Positions 1-6,522 of a stretch of 64,000 bases of DNA are shown here, piece after piece (position 1 is the first letter of the stretch; each line of letters starts with the position of its first letter). The notes beneath the pieces were generated by a model that searched no databases, was not told the origin of the DNA, and worked only from the letters and a program-made list of their open reading frames with translations. Both the position numbers and the translations under genes were made by a program. Origin of the DNA: UBA1765 sp045615885 (GTDB lineage: Bacteria; Fibrobacterota; Fibrobacteria; Fibrobacterales; Fibrobacteraceae); assembly GCA_045615885.1 (NCBI GenBank), contig JAZLFR010000051.1, positions 1 to 64,000 of the forward strand. The letters run 5' to 3'.

Positions 1-29
1 ATTTTTAGTGTTAGAAGGGAAATTGTAAA

Positions 30-434
30 ATGAGTATAGAATATAAAGAAATTCACGAATTTGAAGCTGAACAATTGAAGGACTTATTTCTTTCTGTTGA
101 ATGGTCATCAGGTCATTATCCAGATAAGTTAGTAGTAGCAATGAAAAATTTCCAGACTGTGTATTCTGCATGGGAAGGGGAAAAACTTGTAGGAATGATT
201 TGTGCTATGGATGATGGAATTATGAATGCATATGTTCATTATTTGTTAGTAAATCCACAATATCATGGAAACACGATAGGAAGAACATTGGTAGCTATGA
301 TGAAAGAACATTATAAAGATTATCTGAGAGTAGCAGTTATTGCATATGATAACGAATTACATTTTTATGAACAATGTGGATTTGTAAAAAGTAATGATGC
401 ATCACCAATGTTTATTACATCATTATGGACATGA
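30..434 (+). CDS. GNAT-family N-acetyltransferase
   Basis: A 134-residue single-domain GNAT protein that should transfer an acetyl group from acetyl-CoA to an amine; the substrate cannot be read from sequence. The acetyl-CoA loop is the segment NPQYHGNTIGRTL (residues 75-87), and the C-terminal FYEQCGF motif (112-118) is typical of the fold. The start is supported by a strong Shine-Dalgarno (GAAGGGA, about 9 nt upstream), unlike most genes further right. The gene is clearly AT-rich against the rest of the window, uses AGA/ATA codons, and is followed by a 26-bp repeat shared with the next gene. These features suggest horizontal transfer, perhaps from a Firmicute. Family call is firm; function is open. 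Confidence 0.85.
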   Translation: MSIEYKEIHEFEAEQLKDLFLSVEWSSGHYPDKLVVAMKNFQTVYSAWEGEKLVGMICAMDDGIMNAYVHYLLVNPQYHGNTIGRTLVAMMKEHYKDYLRVAVIAYDNELHFYEQCGFVKSNDASPMFITSLWT

Positions 435-441
435 ATTCAGA

Positions 442-498
442 TTTTGCTGTTTTAATCTTATAGGGGTTCTTTTTGAACCTAAGCAAAACATAAAACAG
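442..498 (+). repeat. 26-bp direct repeat, copy 1, inside a foldable palindrome
   Basis: Positions 454-479 are identical to 1190-1215. The repeat contains a hairpin GGTTC-TTTTT-GAACC (465-479). Around it lie two more inverted pairs: TTTTGCT (442-448) with AGCAAAA (482-488), and CTGTTTTA (447-454) with TAAAACAG (491-498), which are alternatives. It sits just after the stop codon of the GNAT gene. It could be a cassette recombination site, or a terminator-like hairpin that travelled with each gene. Consensus integron attC core sites were not recognised. Confidence 0.7.
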
Positions 499-560
499 AG
501 AAAAAGACATAAAGATCATGATGGGCTTGTCCTGTAATTGTTTTTTGTGAGGAATGCGTA

Positions 561-1199
561 ATGAAAAACGGAAAAGAGCCAAATCCGAATACCGTGCATC
601 CTATCGCCGGTTATGAGAAAGAAATATATGTGAGACCAACAATTAAGAATCCGAATATTATTGTTGGCGAGTTTTCTTATATTGCTGATTCTGAATTTGA
701 GTGTCATGTGACGAACTTCTACCCGTGGAGCAGAGACAAACTGATTATCGGCAAGTTCTGCCAAATTGCATCAGGTGCAGAGTTTATGATGAATGACGCA
801 AACCACCAGATGAGTGCGGCATCTACTTTTCCGTTTTATACACTTGAAGGCTGGGACATGGAGGCTCCAAATCCGAATGATATGCCGTTTAAGGGAGATA
901 CTGTTATAGGGAATGATGTCTGGATCGGGCAGGATGCGACCATCCTTCCGGGAGTACATATCGGTGATGGTGCCATCATCGGCGCAAAGAGCGTAGTTGG
1001 AAGCAATGTGGAACCTTATACGATTGTTGCAGGAAATCCGGCGAAACCTATACGTAAGAGATTTGATGATGAATTGATTCATCTGTTGCTTGAATGGAAA
1101 TGGTGGGATAAAACCATTGAAGAAATTAACAGTCTGATTCCGATACTGACATGTTGCGACCTTGATAAAGTTAAAACAGAAATAAAATCAATCTTATAG
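561..1199 (+). CDS. Vat/CatB-type xenobiotic O-acetyltransferase
   Basis: A 212-residue left-handed beta-helix acetyltransferase of the xenobiotic (XAT) class, which includes streptogramin A acetyltransferases (Vat) and type B chloramphenicol acetyltransferases. Seen: N-terminal GPDP-like NPNTVHPIAG, the LIIGKFCQIASGAEF stretch, the active-site His in NDANHQM (His82), hexapeptide repeats around 115-150 (IGNDVWIG, GVHIGDGAII), the AGNPAKPIRKRF segment and a WKWWD motif near the end. Length matches Vat proteins. The overall pattern is closest to Vat as I remember it, but the drug substrate is inference. A strong ribosome-binding site (GAGGA) precedes the ATG. The stop codon lies inside the second copy of the 26-bp repeat. 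AT-rich and probably acquired. Confidence 0.85.
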   Translation: MKNGKEPNPNTVHPIAGYEKEIYVRPTIKNPNIIVGEFSYIADSEFECHVTNFYPWSRDKLIIGKFCQIASGAEFMMNDANHQMSAASTFPFYTLEGWDMEAPNPNDMPFKGDTVIGNDVWIGQDATILPGVHIGDGAIIGAKSVVGSNVEPYTIVAGNPAKPIRKRFDDELIHLLLEWKWWDKTIEEINSLIPILTCCDLDKVKTEIKSIL

Positions 1200-1215
1200 G
1201 GGTTCTTTTTGAACC
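1190..1215 (+). repeat. 26-bp direct repeat, copy 2
   Basis: Exact second copy of 454-479, beginning 736 bp later. It overlaps the last codons and stop of the Vat-like gene and ends with the GGTTC-TTTTT-GAACC hairpin. Similarity continues loosely for about 15 nt downstream (AAGTAAAAC against AAGCAAAAC), but the long outer palindrome of copy 1 is absent. The repeat marks the right edge of the AT-rich block; ordinary host-like sequence starts soon after. Confidence 0.75.
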
Positions 1216-1272
1216 AAGTAAAACCTACAGCACATTTTCACCAAATTTTCCCGATAATCCTCCCCCATTCCC

Positions 1273-1303
1273 TTGCCAATTTTTTGTGATATTCATAAAT
1301 TTT
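1273..1303 (+). promoter_or_regulatory. Predicted trp promoter (TTG-N20-TAAATTTT)
   Basis: TTG at 1273-1275 and TAAATTTT at 1296-1303, separated by 20 nt. This resembles the Bacteroidota-type TTTG-N19-TAnnTTTG promoter and matches other candidate sites in this window (tRNA-Gln, tRNA-Gly, ruvA, der). With a start point a few nt downstream of the second box, transcription would begin at about the ATG of the leader peptide at 1309, which has no Shine-Dalgarno. Inference from spacing and pattern only. Confidence 0.5.
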
Positions 1304-1308
1304 AGCAC

Positions 1309-1368
1309 ATGAAGATGATTAACGTGCTTTGCGAAAACTTTGACGGCCGATGGTGGCGCGGACTCTAA
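1309..1368 (+). CDS. trpL: trp leader peptide with tandem Trp codons
   Basis: A 19-codon reading frame beginning MKMINVLC and ending DGRWWRGL, with two adjacent TGG codons at 1351-1356 and a stop at 1366-1368. Its position, 5-10 nt before the first strand of an RNA hairpin and upstream of trpB, is that of a ribosome-sensing attenuator peptide. A ribosome stalled at the Trp codons would mask strand 1 (1361-1367); one that reaches the stop would mask strands 1 and 2. A second ATG at 1315 is possible. No Shine-Dalgarno is visible; the predicted promoter would place the ATG close to the mRNA 5' end, so leaderless translation is possible. Confidence 0.8.
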   Translation: MKMINVLCENFDGRWWRGL

Positions 1369-1442
1369 CATAGAGTCTGGTTTTTGCAAGTTTAGTTGAT
1401 CAAGGCAAAAGGCTTCCAGACTCCCTGGAGGCTTTTATTTTT
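1361..1442 (+). promoter_or_regulatory. Transcription attenuator of the trpBA genes
   Basis: Three mutually exclusive pairings are present. Hairpin 1:2 pairs GACTCTA (1361-1367) with TAGAGTC (1371-1377). The antiterminator 2:3 pairs GAGTCTGG (1373-1380) with CCAGACTC (1416-1423), eight perfect pairs. The terminator 3:4 pairs 1408-1419 with 1425-1436 around a 5-nt loop and is followed by ATTTTT (1437-1442). Strands 2 and 3 are shared between alternatives, and the Trp codons and stop of the leader peptide are placed as in the classic enterobacterial trp attenuator. With Trp scarce the 2:3 form should let transcription reach trpB; with Trp plentiful the terminator should form. Confidence 0.85.
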
Positions 1443-1575
1443 CCCCAAAGACTTTTAGAATCCTCCAGGTAATCCAGGACCTACGCCTAAAAAAGCTATT
1501 TTTACGGCGTTTAAAACAGCGGCTGTGCCGCGCAACCTTAACCTCAAGGGCCGTTTGCCGACCTCGAAGCGAACG

Positions 1576-1597
1576 ACCTGAAACCTGAAGACCTGAA
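1576..1597 (+). repeat. Heptamer repeat ACCTGAA x3 before trpB
   Basis: ACCTGAA occurs at 1576-1582, 1583-1589 and 1591-1597, immediately before the trpB ATG (1599). It fits the 7-nt periodic intergenic arrays found elsewhere in this window. The rest of the 1443-1598 leader holds no gene that I can see; a GC-rich inverted pair near 1515-1532 may fold. Confidence 0.6.
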
Positions 1598-1598
1598 T

Positions 1599-2879
1599 AT
1601 GGCAAAATCTCTGGTAGAATCAGATAATGGCTTTTTCGACAAGTTCGGTGGCAAGTATGTAGCCGAAATCATCCGTCGCCCTTTGGACGATCTTGAAGAA
1701 GCCTTCAACAAGTACATCAAGGATCCGGAATTCCTGGAAGAATTGCGCATTATCCAGCGCGACTACATTGGCCGCGAAACTCCGCTGTACTATGCCCCTA
1801 CCGCAACGGAACTTCTGGGCGGCGCACAGATCTACATCAAGCTGGAAGGTCTTGCCAACACAGGAGCCCACAAGATTAACAACGCCATCGGTCAGTGCCT
1901 CCTCGCCAAGAAGATGGGCAAGACCCGCATTATCGCAGAAACCGGCGCAGGTCAGCATGGTCTCGCCACTGCAGCAGCTTGCGCAAAGCTTGGTCTTGAA
2001 TGTATCGTTTACATGGGCGAAGTGGACGTTCGTCGTCAGCAGCCCAACGTTGCCACCATGGAACTTTACGGAGCCAAGGTTGTGCCGGTTACCAGCGGCA
2101 GCCGCACTTTGAAGGACGCCGTAAACGAAGCCATGCGCGACTGGGCAACAAACTTTGCCACAACCCATTACGTTCTGGGTTCAGCCCTCGGCCCCGCACC
2201 GTTCCCCGATATCGTCCGTACTTTCCAGAGCATCATCGGTGAAGAAGTAAAGCGCCAGGCTGCAGAACGCAACATCGACATTGCAGCCATCGTGGCTTGC
2301 GTGGGCGGTGGTTCCAACTCCATCGGCGTGTTCACCCCGTTTATTGAAGACCCCAAGGTTCGTCTTATCGGCGCAGAAGCCGGTGGCGTAGGCCCGAAGC
2401 TGGGCGAAAACGCAGCCCGCATGGTGGGCAATGCCGCCAAGGTGGGCATCGTTCAGGGTTACAAGAGCAAATTCCTGGTAGATGATGACGGTCAGTCCCA
2501 GCCCACACGCTCCATTTCCGCAGGTCTCGACTACATGGGCATTGGCCCGCAGCTTGCAGCCCTCGGCGAATGTGGCCGCGTGGAATTCACCAGCATCCTG
2601 GACAAGGAAGCTTTGGAAGCCGTAAACTTCTTCGCCAAGAATGAAGGCATCCTCTTCGCCTTGGAAAGCTCCCACGCCGGTGCTGCCGCCATGAAGATCG
2701 CCAAGGATTATCCCAAGGATAAGGCAATCATCATCAACATGAGTGGCCGCGGCGATAAGGACATCTTCATCACGAGCCCCGTGTTCCGCCCCGAAAAGTG
2801 GAAGGAATTCCTGGCAGCAGAACTGAAGCGTCTAAACAATAATGAAGACATCCACGACGCAGAGATTATGAATAAATAG
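1599..2879 (+). CDS. trpB: Tryptophan synthase beta chain
   Basis: 426 residues, slightly longer than typical TrpB (about 400). It condenses indole with serine to make tryptophan using pyridoxal phosphate, in an alpha2beta2 complex with TrpA. Seen: N-terminal FGGKYV, the PLP lysine in GAHKINNAIGQ (Lys92), the phosphate-binding loop VGGGSNSIG, and C-terminal SGRGDKD. The start is the first ATG that gives the conserved N-terminus. It follows the Trp attenuator, so its transcription should fall when charged tRNA-Trp is plentiful. trpA follows after 171 nt. The earlier pathway genes (trpE, G, D, C, F) are not in the window. Confidence 0.97.
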   Translation: MAKSLVESDNGFFDKFGGKYVAEIIRRPLDDLEEAFNKYIKDPEFLEELRIIQRDYIGRETPLYYAPTATELLGGAQIYIKLEGLANTGAHKINNAIGQCLLAKKMGKTRIIAETGAGQHGLATAAACAKLGLECIVYMGEVDVRRQQPNVATMELYGAKVVPVTSGSRTLKDAVNEAMRDWATNFATTHYVLGSALGPAPFPDIVRTFQSIIGEEVKRQAAERNIDIAAIVACVGGGSNSIGVFTPFIEDPKVRLIGAEAGGVGPKLGENAARMVGNAAKVGIVQGYKSKFLVDDDGQSQPTRSISAGLDYMGIGPQLAALGECGRVEFTSILDKEALEAVNFFAKNEGILFALESSHAGAAAMKIAKDYPKDKAIIINMSGRGDKDIFITSPVFRPEKWKEFLAAELKRLNNNEDIHDAEIMNK

Positions 2880-2997
2880 ACGAGAGAACGCTCGCAAGCG
2901 AGCTACAGACGAAAGACGAAAGGCTAAAAATGGCGCACAGCGCCTAATAGAAGGCAGCGAAGCTGCGTAACTTAAATCTTTCGTCTATCGTCTAACA
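2877..2997 (+). repeat. Intergenic repeat: hairpin element plus AGACGAA heptamers
   Basis: Starts at the trpB stop codon. Positions 2877-2912 carry the arms TAGACGAGAGAACG and CTACAGACGA around the hairpin CTCGC-AA-GCGAG; the same arms recur at 48636-48670 with a different hairpin. Heptamers follow (CAGACGA, AAGACGA), and their complement appears as TCTTTCG and TCTATCG at 2977-2990, so the two ends can pair. The element fills most of the trpB-trpA gap. Confidence 0.65.
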
Positions 2998-3050
2998 CCT
3001 TTAAACCTTATTCAATCAACGAAAACTTTTTAAATCAGAACGATATTGAT

Positions 3051-3800
3051 ATGCAAACTAAAGCTCCGATCACTTTAATGTCCCATTTGATTGCCGGTTT
3101 CCCTGATGGCGAAACTTCCGTGGCAATTGCAGACGCTCTCGTAAAGGGCGGTGCATCCATTCTTGAAATCCAGTTGGCCTTCAGCGACCCCAGCGCCGAC
3201 GGCCCCGCAATCCAGACGGCTTCTACCGTCGCTCTGGAAAAAGGCTACTCCACCAAGCAGGGTCTTGAAATCGTGAAGAAGATTCACGACATGCATCCGG
3301 ACACCCCCATCTACATCATGACCTACGGCTCCCTGGCATTCACTCCGGGCGTCGAGAATTTCGTGAAGATGTGCAAGGACGCAGGCGTCAGCGCTTGCAT
3401 TATTCCGGACCTTCCTTTCGATAACGACGAAGGCCTTACCGCCGCTTGCGCAAAGTACGGCCTTGAAAACATTCCGGTGGCAGCTCCCAGCATGACCCAG
3501 AAGCGTCTCGAAGAAATGGCCTCCAAGGGATTCAAGTACATCTATGCAGCACTGCGCGCAGGTACTACCGGTTCCCAGACGGTCATCGACCAGGCAACTC
3601 TCGACTTCCTGGACACCGTGGGCAAGGGCGGCGCCAAGGTTCTTGGCGGTTTCGGCATTCGTACCGGCGAACAGTCCAAGGTTCTCTGCAAGCACGTGCA
3701 TGCAGTGGTGGCAGGTTCCGTATTCGTGAACATCATGCTGAAGGACCCGAAGGACACCGCAGGCGTGGAAGCCAAGGCCCGCGAACTTTCCGGTCTGTAA
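3051..3800 (+). CDS. trpA: Tryptophan synthase alpha chain (divergent)
   Basis: 249 residues, about 20 shorter than enterobacterial TrpA. It cleaves indole-3-glycerol phosphate to indole and glyceraldehyde 3-phosphate and passes indole to TrpB. Catalytic residues are in place: Glu39 (ASILEIQ) and Asp50 (SADGP). The usual GVPFSDP reads QLAFSDP, the loop VPDLP reads IPDLP, and the phosphate-binding region has AALRAGTTG instead of the common VSxxGVTG, so this is a divergent TrpA, but all landmarks are recognisable. Second gene of the attenuated trp unit; a strong terminator follows. Confidence 0.93.
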   Translation: MQTKAPITLMSHLIAGFPDGETSVAIADALVKGGASILEIQLAFSDPSADGPAIQTASTVALEKGYSTKQGLEIVKKIHDMHPDTPIYIMTYGSLAFTPGVENFVKMCKDAGVSACIIPDLPFDNDEGLTAACAKYGLENIPVAAPSMTQKRLEEMASKGFKYIYAALRAGTTGSQTVIDQATLDFLDTVGKGGAKVLGGFGIRTGEQSKVLCKHVHAVVAGSVFVNIMLKDPKDTAGVEAKARELSGL

Positions 3801-3829
3801 CCAAATTCCTTCCTTACTCAAGGCAACAC

Positions 3830-3862
3830 AAAAACTCCAGCGACAAAATCGCTGGAGTTTTT
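3830..3862 (+). terminator. Intrinsic terminator after trpA
   Basis: Perfect 14-bp stem (3830-3843 with 3849-3862), a 5-nt loop CAAAA, and a T-run forming the end of the right arm. The stem has A-runs and T-runs at its ends, so it could work on both strands, but only trpA ends here. Confidence 0.9.
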
Positions 3863-4134
3863 ACATACTATACAAATTACTTCTTTAAAATTTTCGTCAA
3901 TGTTTTCTCAAATGGGCCAACTTTGAAATTGATTCTCTACACAATGCTACCACCTATAAATCAACAACTATTGAAAATGATGAATCCAATTCTTCAGAGC
4001 ATGCCACCATAGCAAACATCGTTATGTGAATCAGCCAAAAAAAACTTTTCATAACAACCTTTCTTTATTGTTTGAATAATAAAAAAACAAAACACATCAA
4101 TACCCTTGCGCGCTTTTCTATCTTTGCGCACGCT
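3863..4134. other. AT-rich intergenic region before the CLC gene
   Basis: About 270 nt without a recognisable gene. An in-frame TTG at 4072 could extend the next protein by 21 residues, but that segment looks non-coding. A box TATCTTTG (4119-4126) resembles the -7 element of Bacteroidota-type promoters and lies 8 nt before the ATG, but no TTG is found at the matching upstream distance. I looked for a fluoride riboswitch because of the gene's family and did not see one. Confidence 0.4.
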
Positions 4135-5475
4135 ATGGATTTCAACAAATACAATCAATTCAAGGATATGTTTGCAAACATGTCTCCCGAAATGAAGGCA
4201 CAGATGGCAAGCATGGCGAAAGCGCAGATGAAAGCACGCATAAGCGCATTCTGCAAAAAGTGGTTTGCACTCCCGGTGCTTACAATCATTGCCGTTGCAA
4301 TGGGAGCAATCGTCGGCGCATTGACAGCATGCTTTGGCGATATACTGATTCGCCTTACGGAGTTCCGCAGCGAGCATCCGTTGTACTTGATTCCGTTCCT
4401 TGCAGTTGCCGGCCTGGGCATCGCATTTGCCTACAAGAAGTGGGGCAATGGCGCCGAACGAGGAATGGGTCTAGTTTTCGCCGTTGGCCAGGGCAAAGAA
4501 AACAACATTCCTCTGCGCTTGATTCCGATGGTCGCTGTTACAACCTGGGCAACGCACCTGTTTGGCGGCAGCGCCGGCCGCGAGGGAGTCGCGGTTCAGA
4601 TCGGTGCTGCATTTTCGCACAACATCAGCAAAAAGCTGCCGTTCGAAAACGCAGGCCACATCATGCTTGTTGCCGGTATGGCAGCAGGTTTTGGCGGACT
4701 TTTCCAGACACCGATGGCAGCGACCGCATTTGCGCTGGAAGTTCTTATTGTCGGCCACTTGGAGCTTATGGCACTTCTCCCCGCTGCGGCTGCGGCATTT
4801 ACTGCTTGCAAAATTTCTAGCCTGCTCGGGCTCGAAAAATTCTCCGTCGACCTGGACGCGATTCCGTTCATGGTAAACGGTTCCATCGACGCGACTTTCA
4901 TTTTGAAGCTCGCCGTTCTTGGAGCAATCTTTGGCGTTGTTGGAGGCGGCTTTGCAAAGTTGCTTGCCATCGCCAAAAAGTTCTTTGCAAAAAAATTCCC
5001 GAACCCGCTCAAGCGCATTGCCATCATGGGCGCATGCCTAAGCGTCGTGTTCTTGGTTTTATTCCAGGGACGCTATTCTGGCCTCGGCACAAACCTGATT
5101 GACTTGAGCTTTGCAGGCGATTCCGCAGCAAGCATTTACGGAGCCGACTGGATTCTAAAATTTGCTCTCACAATTCTTACGCTTGCTGCAGGCTTCCAGG
5201 GCGGCGAAGTCACGCCTCTATTTTCAATAGGCGCGTGCCTCGGCACAGCCTCTGCAACGCTTCTCGGCTTGCCGCTCCCGCTTGCGGCAGCGCTCGGTTA
5301 CGCCGCTGTTTTTGGCAGCGCAAGCAATACGCTCTGGGCCCCGATTCTCATTGGCGTAGAGGTCTTTGGCTTTGAAAGCTTGCCAGCATTCTTTATCGTA
5401 TGCACCGTTGCATACGTCTGCAACTTCGGGCAATCCATTTATGCCCAGCAAAAGCTGAAACTGAAATTTAAATGA
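4135..5475 (+). CDS. CLC-family anion transporter (possibly fluoride-type)
   Basis: A 446-residue multi-pass inner-membrane protein of the CLC chloride/fluoride channel-transporter family. A 40-residue cytoplasmic N-terminus rich in Met, Ala and Lys precedes about ten hydrophobic segments. The selectivity motif GSAGREGV (about 145-152) carries the gating Glu; the first motif reads GQGKENNIP (118-126) rather than canonical GSGIP. THLFGGSAGREG is the form I associate with the CLC-F fluoride/proton antiporter branch, so fluoride export is a reasonable but unproven role. ATG 4135 is chosen over the upstream TTG because homology begins after it. Stand-alone gene; a minus-strand terminator lies beyond its end. 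Confidence 0.85.
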   Translation: MDFNKYNQFKDMFANMSPEMKAQMASMAKAQMKARISAFCKKWFALPVLTIIAVAMGAIVGALTACFGDILIRLTEFRSEHPLYLIPFLAVAGLGIAFAYKKWGNGAERGMGLVFAVGQGKENNIPLRLIPMVAVTTWATHLFGGSAGREGVAVQIGAAFSHNISKKLPFENAGHIMLVAGMAAGFGGLFQTPMAATAFALEVLIVGHLELMALLPAAAAAFTACKISSLLGLEKFSVDLDAIPFMVNGSIDATFILKLAVLGAIFGVVGGGFAKLLAIAKKFFAKKFPNPLKRIAIMGACLSVVFLVLFQGRYSGLGTNLIDLSFAGDSAASIYGADWILKFALTILTLAAGFQGGEVTPLFSIGACLGTASATLLGLPLPLAAALGYAAVFGSASNTLWAPILIGVEVFGFESLPAFFIVCTVAYVCNFGQSIYAQQKLKLKFK

Positions 5476-5525
5476 TTTCAGTTTCCCCAAAAATTCAATT
5501 TCGACAAAATAATTTTTTTGAATTC

Positions 5526-5562
5526 TAAAAAAAATAGCGACGGTCGCCGAAGCGGCCGCCGC
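5526..5562 (-). terminator. Terminator of the ATP-grasp/alpha-E operon
   Basis: Read on the minus strand: a GC-rich stem (5562-5552 with 5547-5537), one wobble and one mismatch, a TTCG tetraloop (5551-5548), then a T-run (5536-5526 apart from one A). It follows the last gene of the 11275-5584 operon. Confidence 0.88.
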
Positions 5563-5583
5563 CTTTTGCTGTGTGGAGGAAGT

Positions 5584-6513
5584 TTAGCTAAAGAAGTCGT
5601 TCCAGATTTCATTACCGATATCGCCTAGTGAGATCTGGATGTTTTCAACCTTTTCGTGCAAGCCGCTGCTAATGATTTCGTCAATCGTCGTAAACGTCAA
5701 ATCGGAGCGGAGCTTGCCCAGTTTGCGCAGGGAATTTGCATTCGATTTTTCTGGGAATGCAATGTTCTTCAGGCAGAATTCAGCCTGTTCCAGGCAATAG
5801 CGCAGGGAACGCGGGAATTCTGAACTCAAGAGCAGGAAGTCGGCCACATTATGCGGTGTTGCATTGGAATAGCGCTTGCGGAACATTTCAAACGCACTCA
5901 CGCTCTTGAGCACTGCAGTCCACTGCACAGTATCGAGAACAAGGCCGATCATGCTTACATCTGGTAAAAGAATGTAATACTTTACATCAAGAATTCTTGA
6001 AGTCTGGTCTGCGCGTTCAAGCATTGTTCCAAGGCGTGCAAAATTCCATGCCAAATCATGGTTCATTGTACCTTGAATGATGCCGACCGTAAGCTGGCTG
6101 AATTCCTTGACGCTCGAATAGAATTCATGCGGGTTCAAAAGCATCTGGCGCTGCACTTCCGGGTCAGAAAGCTTCAGATAGAACTTGTTGATGGCAATCC
6201 AAAGTTCCGACGAAATGATTTCGCGAACGCAGCGCGCATTTTCGCGGGCTGCATCCACGCAAGAAATAATGCTGCTCGGATTTTCCTTGTCGAACGTGAG
6301 GAATGTAAGTGCATTTTCAAGATTTACATGAGAGTAAGTCTTGAAGAAAGCATCTGCATTGCCGGCCGTTTGAATGACAGGTTCCCAGGGACGTTCTTCA
6401 CCGGGCAAGTCCAACTGCAACTGGAGATTTACATCAATGCTTCGAGCTACGTTTTCTGCACGTTCAATATAGCGTGCAAGCCAATAAATGGAATTTGCTA
6501 CTCTACTTAACAT
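5584..6513 (-). CDS. Alpha-E domain protein (DUF403)
   Basis: A 309-residue all-helical protein of the alpha-E (DUF403) family. The signature MLSRVANSIYWLARYIERAE at the N-terminus and the regular spacing of helices through the chain are typical. Alpha-E proteins occur with circularly permuted ATP-grasp enzymes and transglutaminase-like proteases in operons that have been predicted by comparative genomics to make or modify peptides; the biochemical role is unproven. It is the last gene of the operon, 9 nt after the ATP-grasp gene. A second alpha-E domain is fused to the first gene of the same operon (8894-11275), so the operon holds both split and fused versions. Confidence 0.9.
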   Translation of the reverse strand: MLSRVANSIYWLARYIERAENVARSIDVNLQLQLDLPGEERPWEPVIQTAGNADAFFKTYSHVNLENALTFLTFDKENPSSIISCVDAARENARCVREIISSELWIAINKFYLKLSDPEVQRQMLLNPHEFYSSVKEFSQLTVGIIQGTMNHDLAWNFARLGTMLERADQTSRILDVKYYILLPDVSMIGLVLDTVQWTAVLKSVSAFEMFRKRYSNATPHNVADFLLLSSEFPRSLRYCLEQAEFCLKNIAFPEKSNANSLRKLGKLRSDLTFTTIDEIISSGLHEKVENIQISLGDIGNEIWNDFFS

Positions 6514-6522
6514 TTAAAACTC

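Noticed and set aside
454..1215. Classical integron attC sites
   Set aside because: The repeated 26-mer does not show the GTTRRRY or RYYYAAC core boxes, and no integrase is in the window. Kept only as cassette-like repeats.
1216..1598. T-box or TRAP-type regulation of trpB
   Set aside because: No T-box sequence, specifier loop, or (G/U)AG repeats were found. The leader peptide with Trp codons explains the region better.
3863..4134. Fluoride riboswitch before the CLC gene
   Set aside because: Conserved pseudoknot sequence elements were not seen by eye. A covariance search is needed to be sure.
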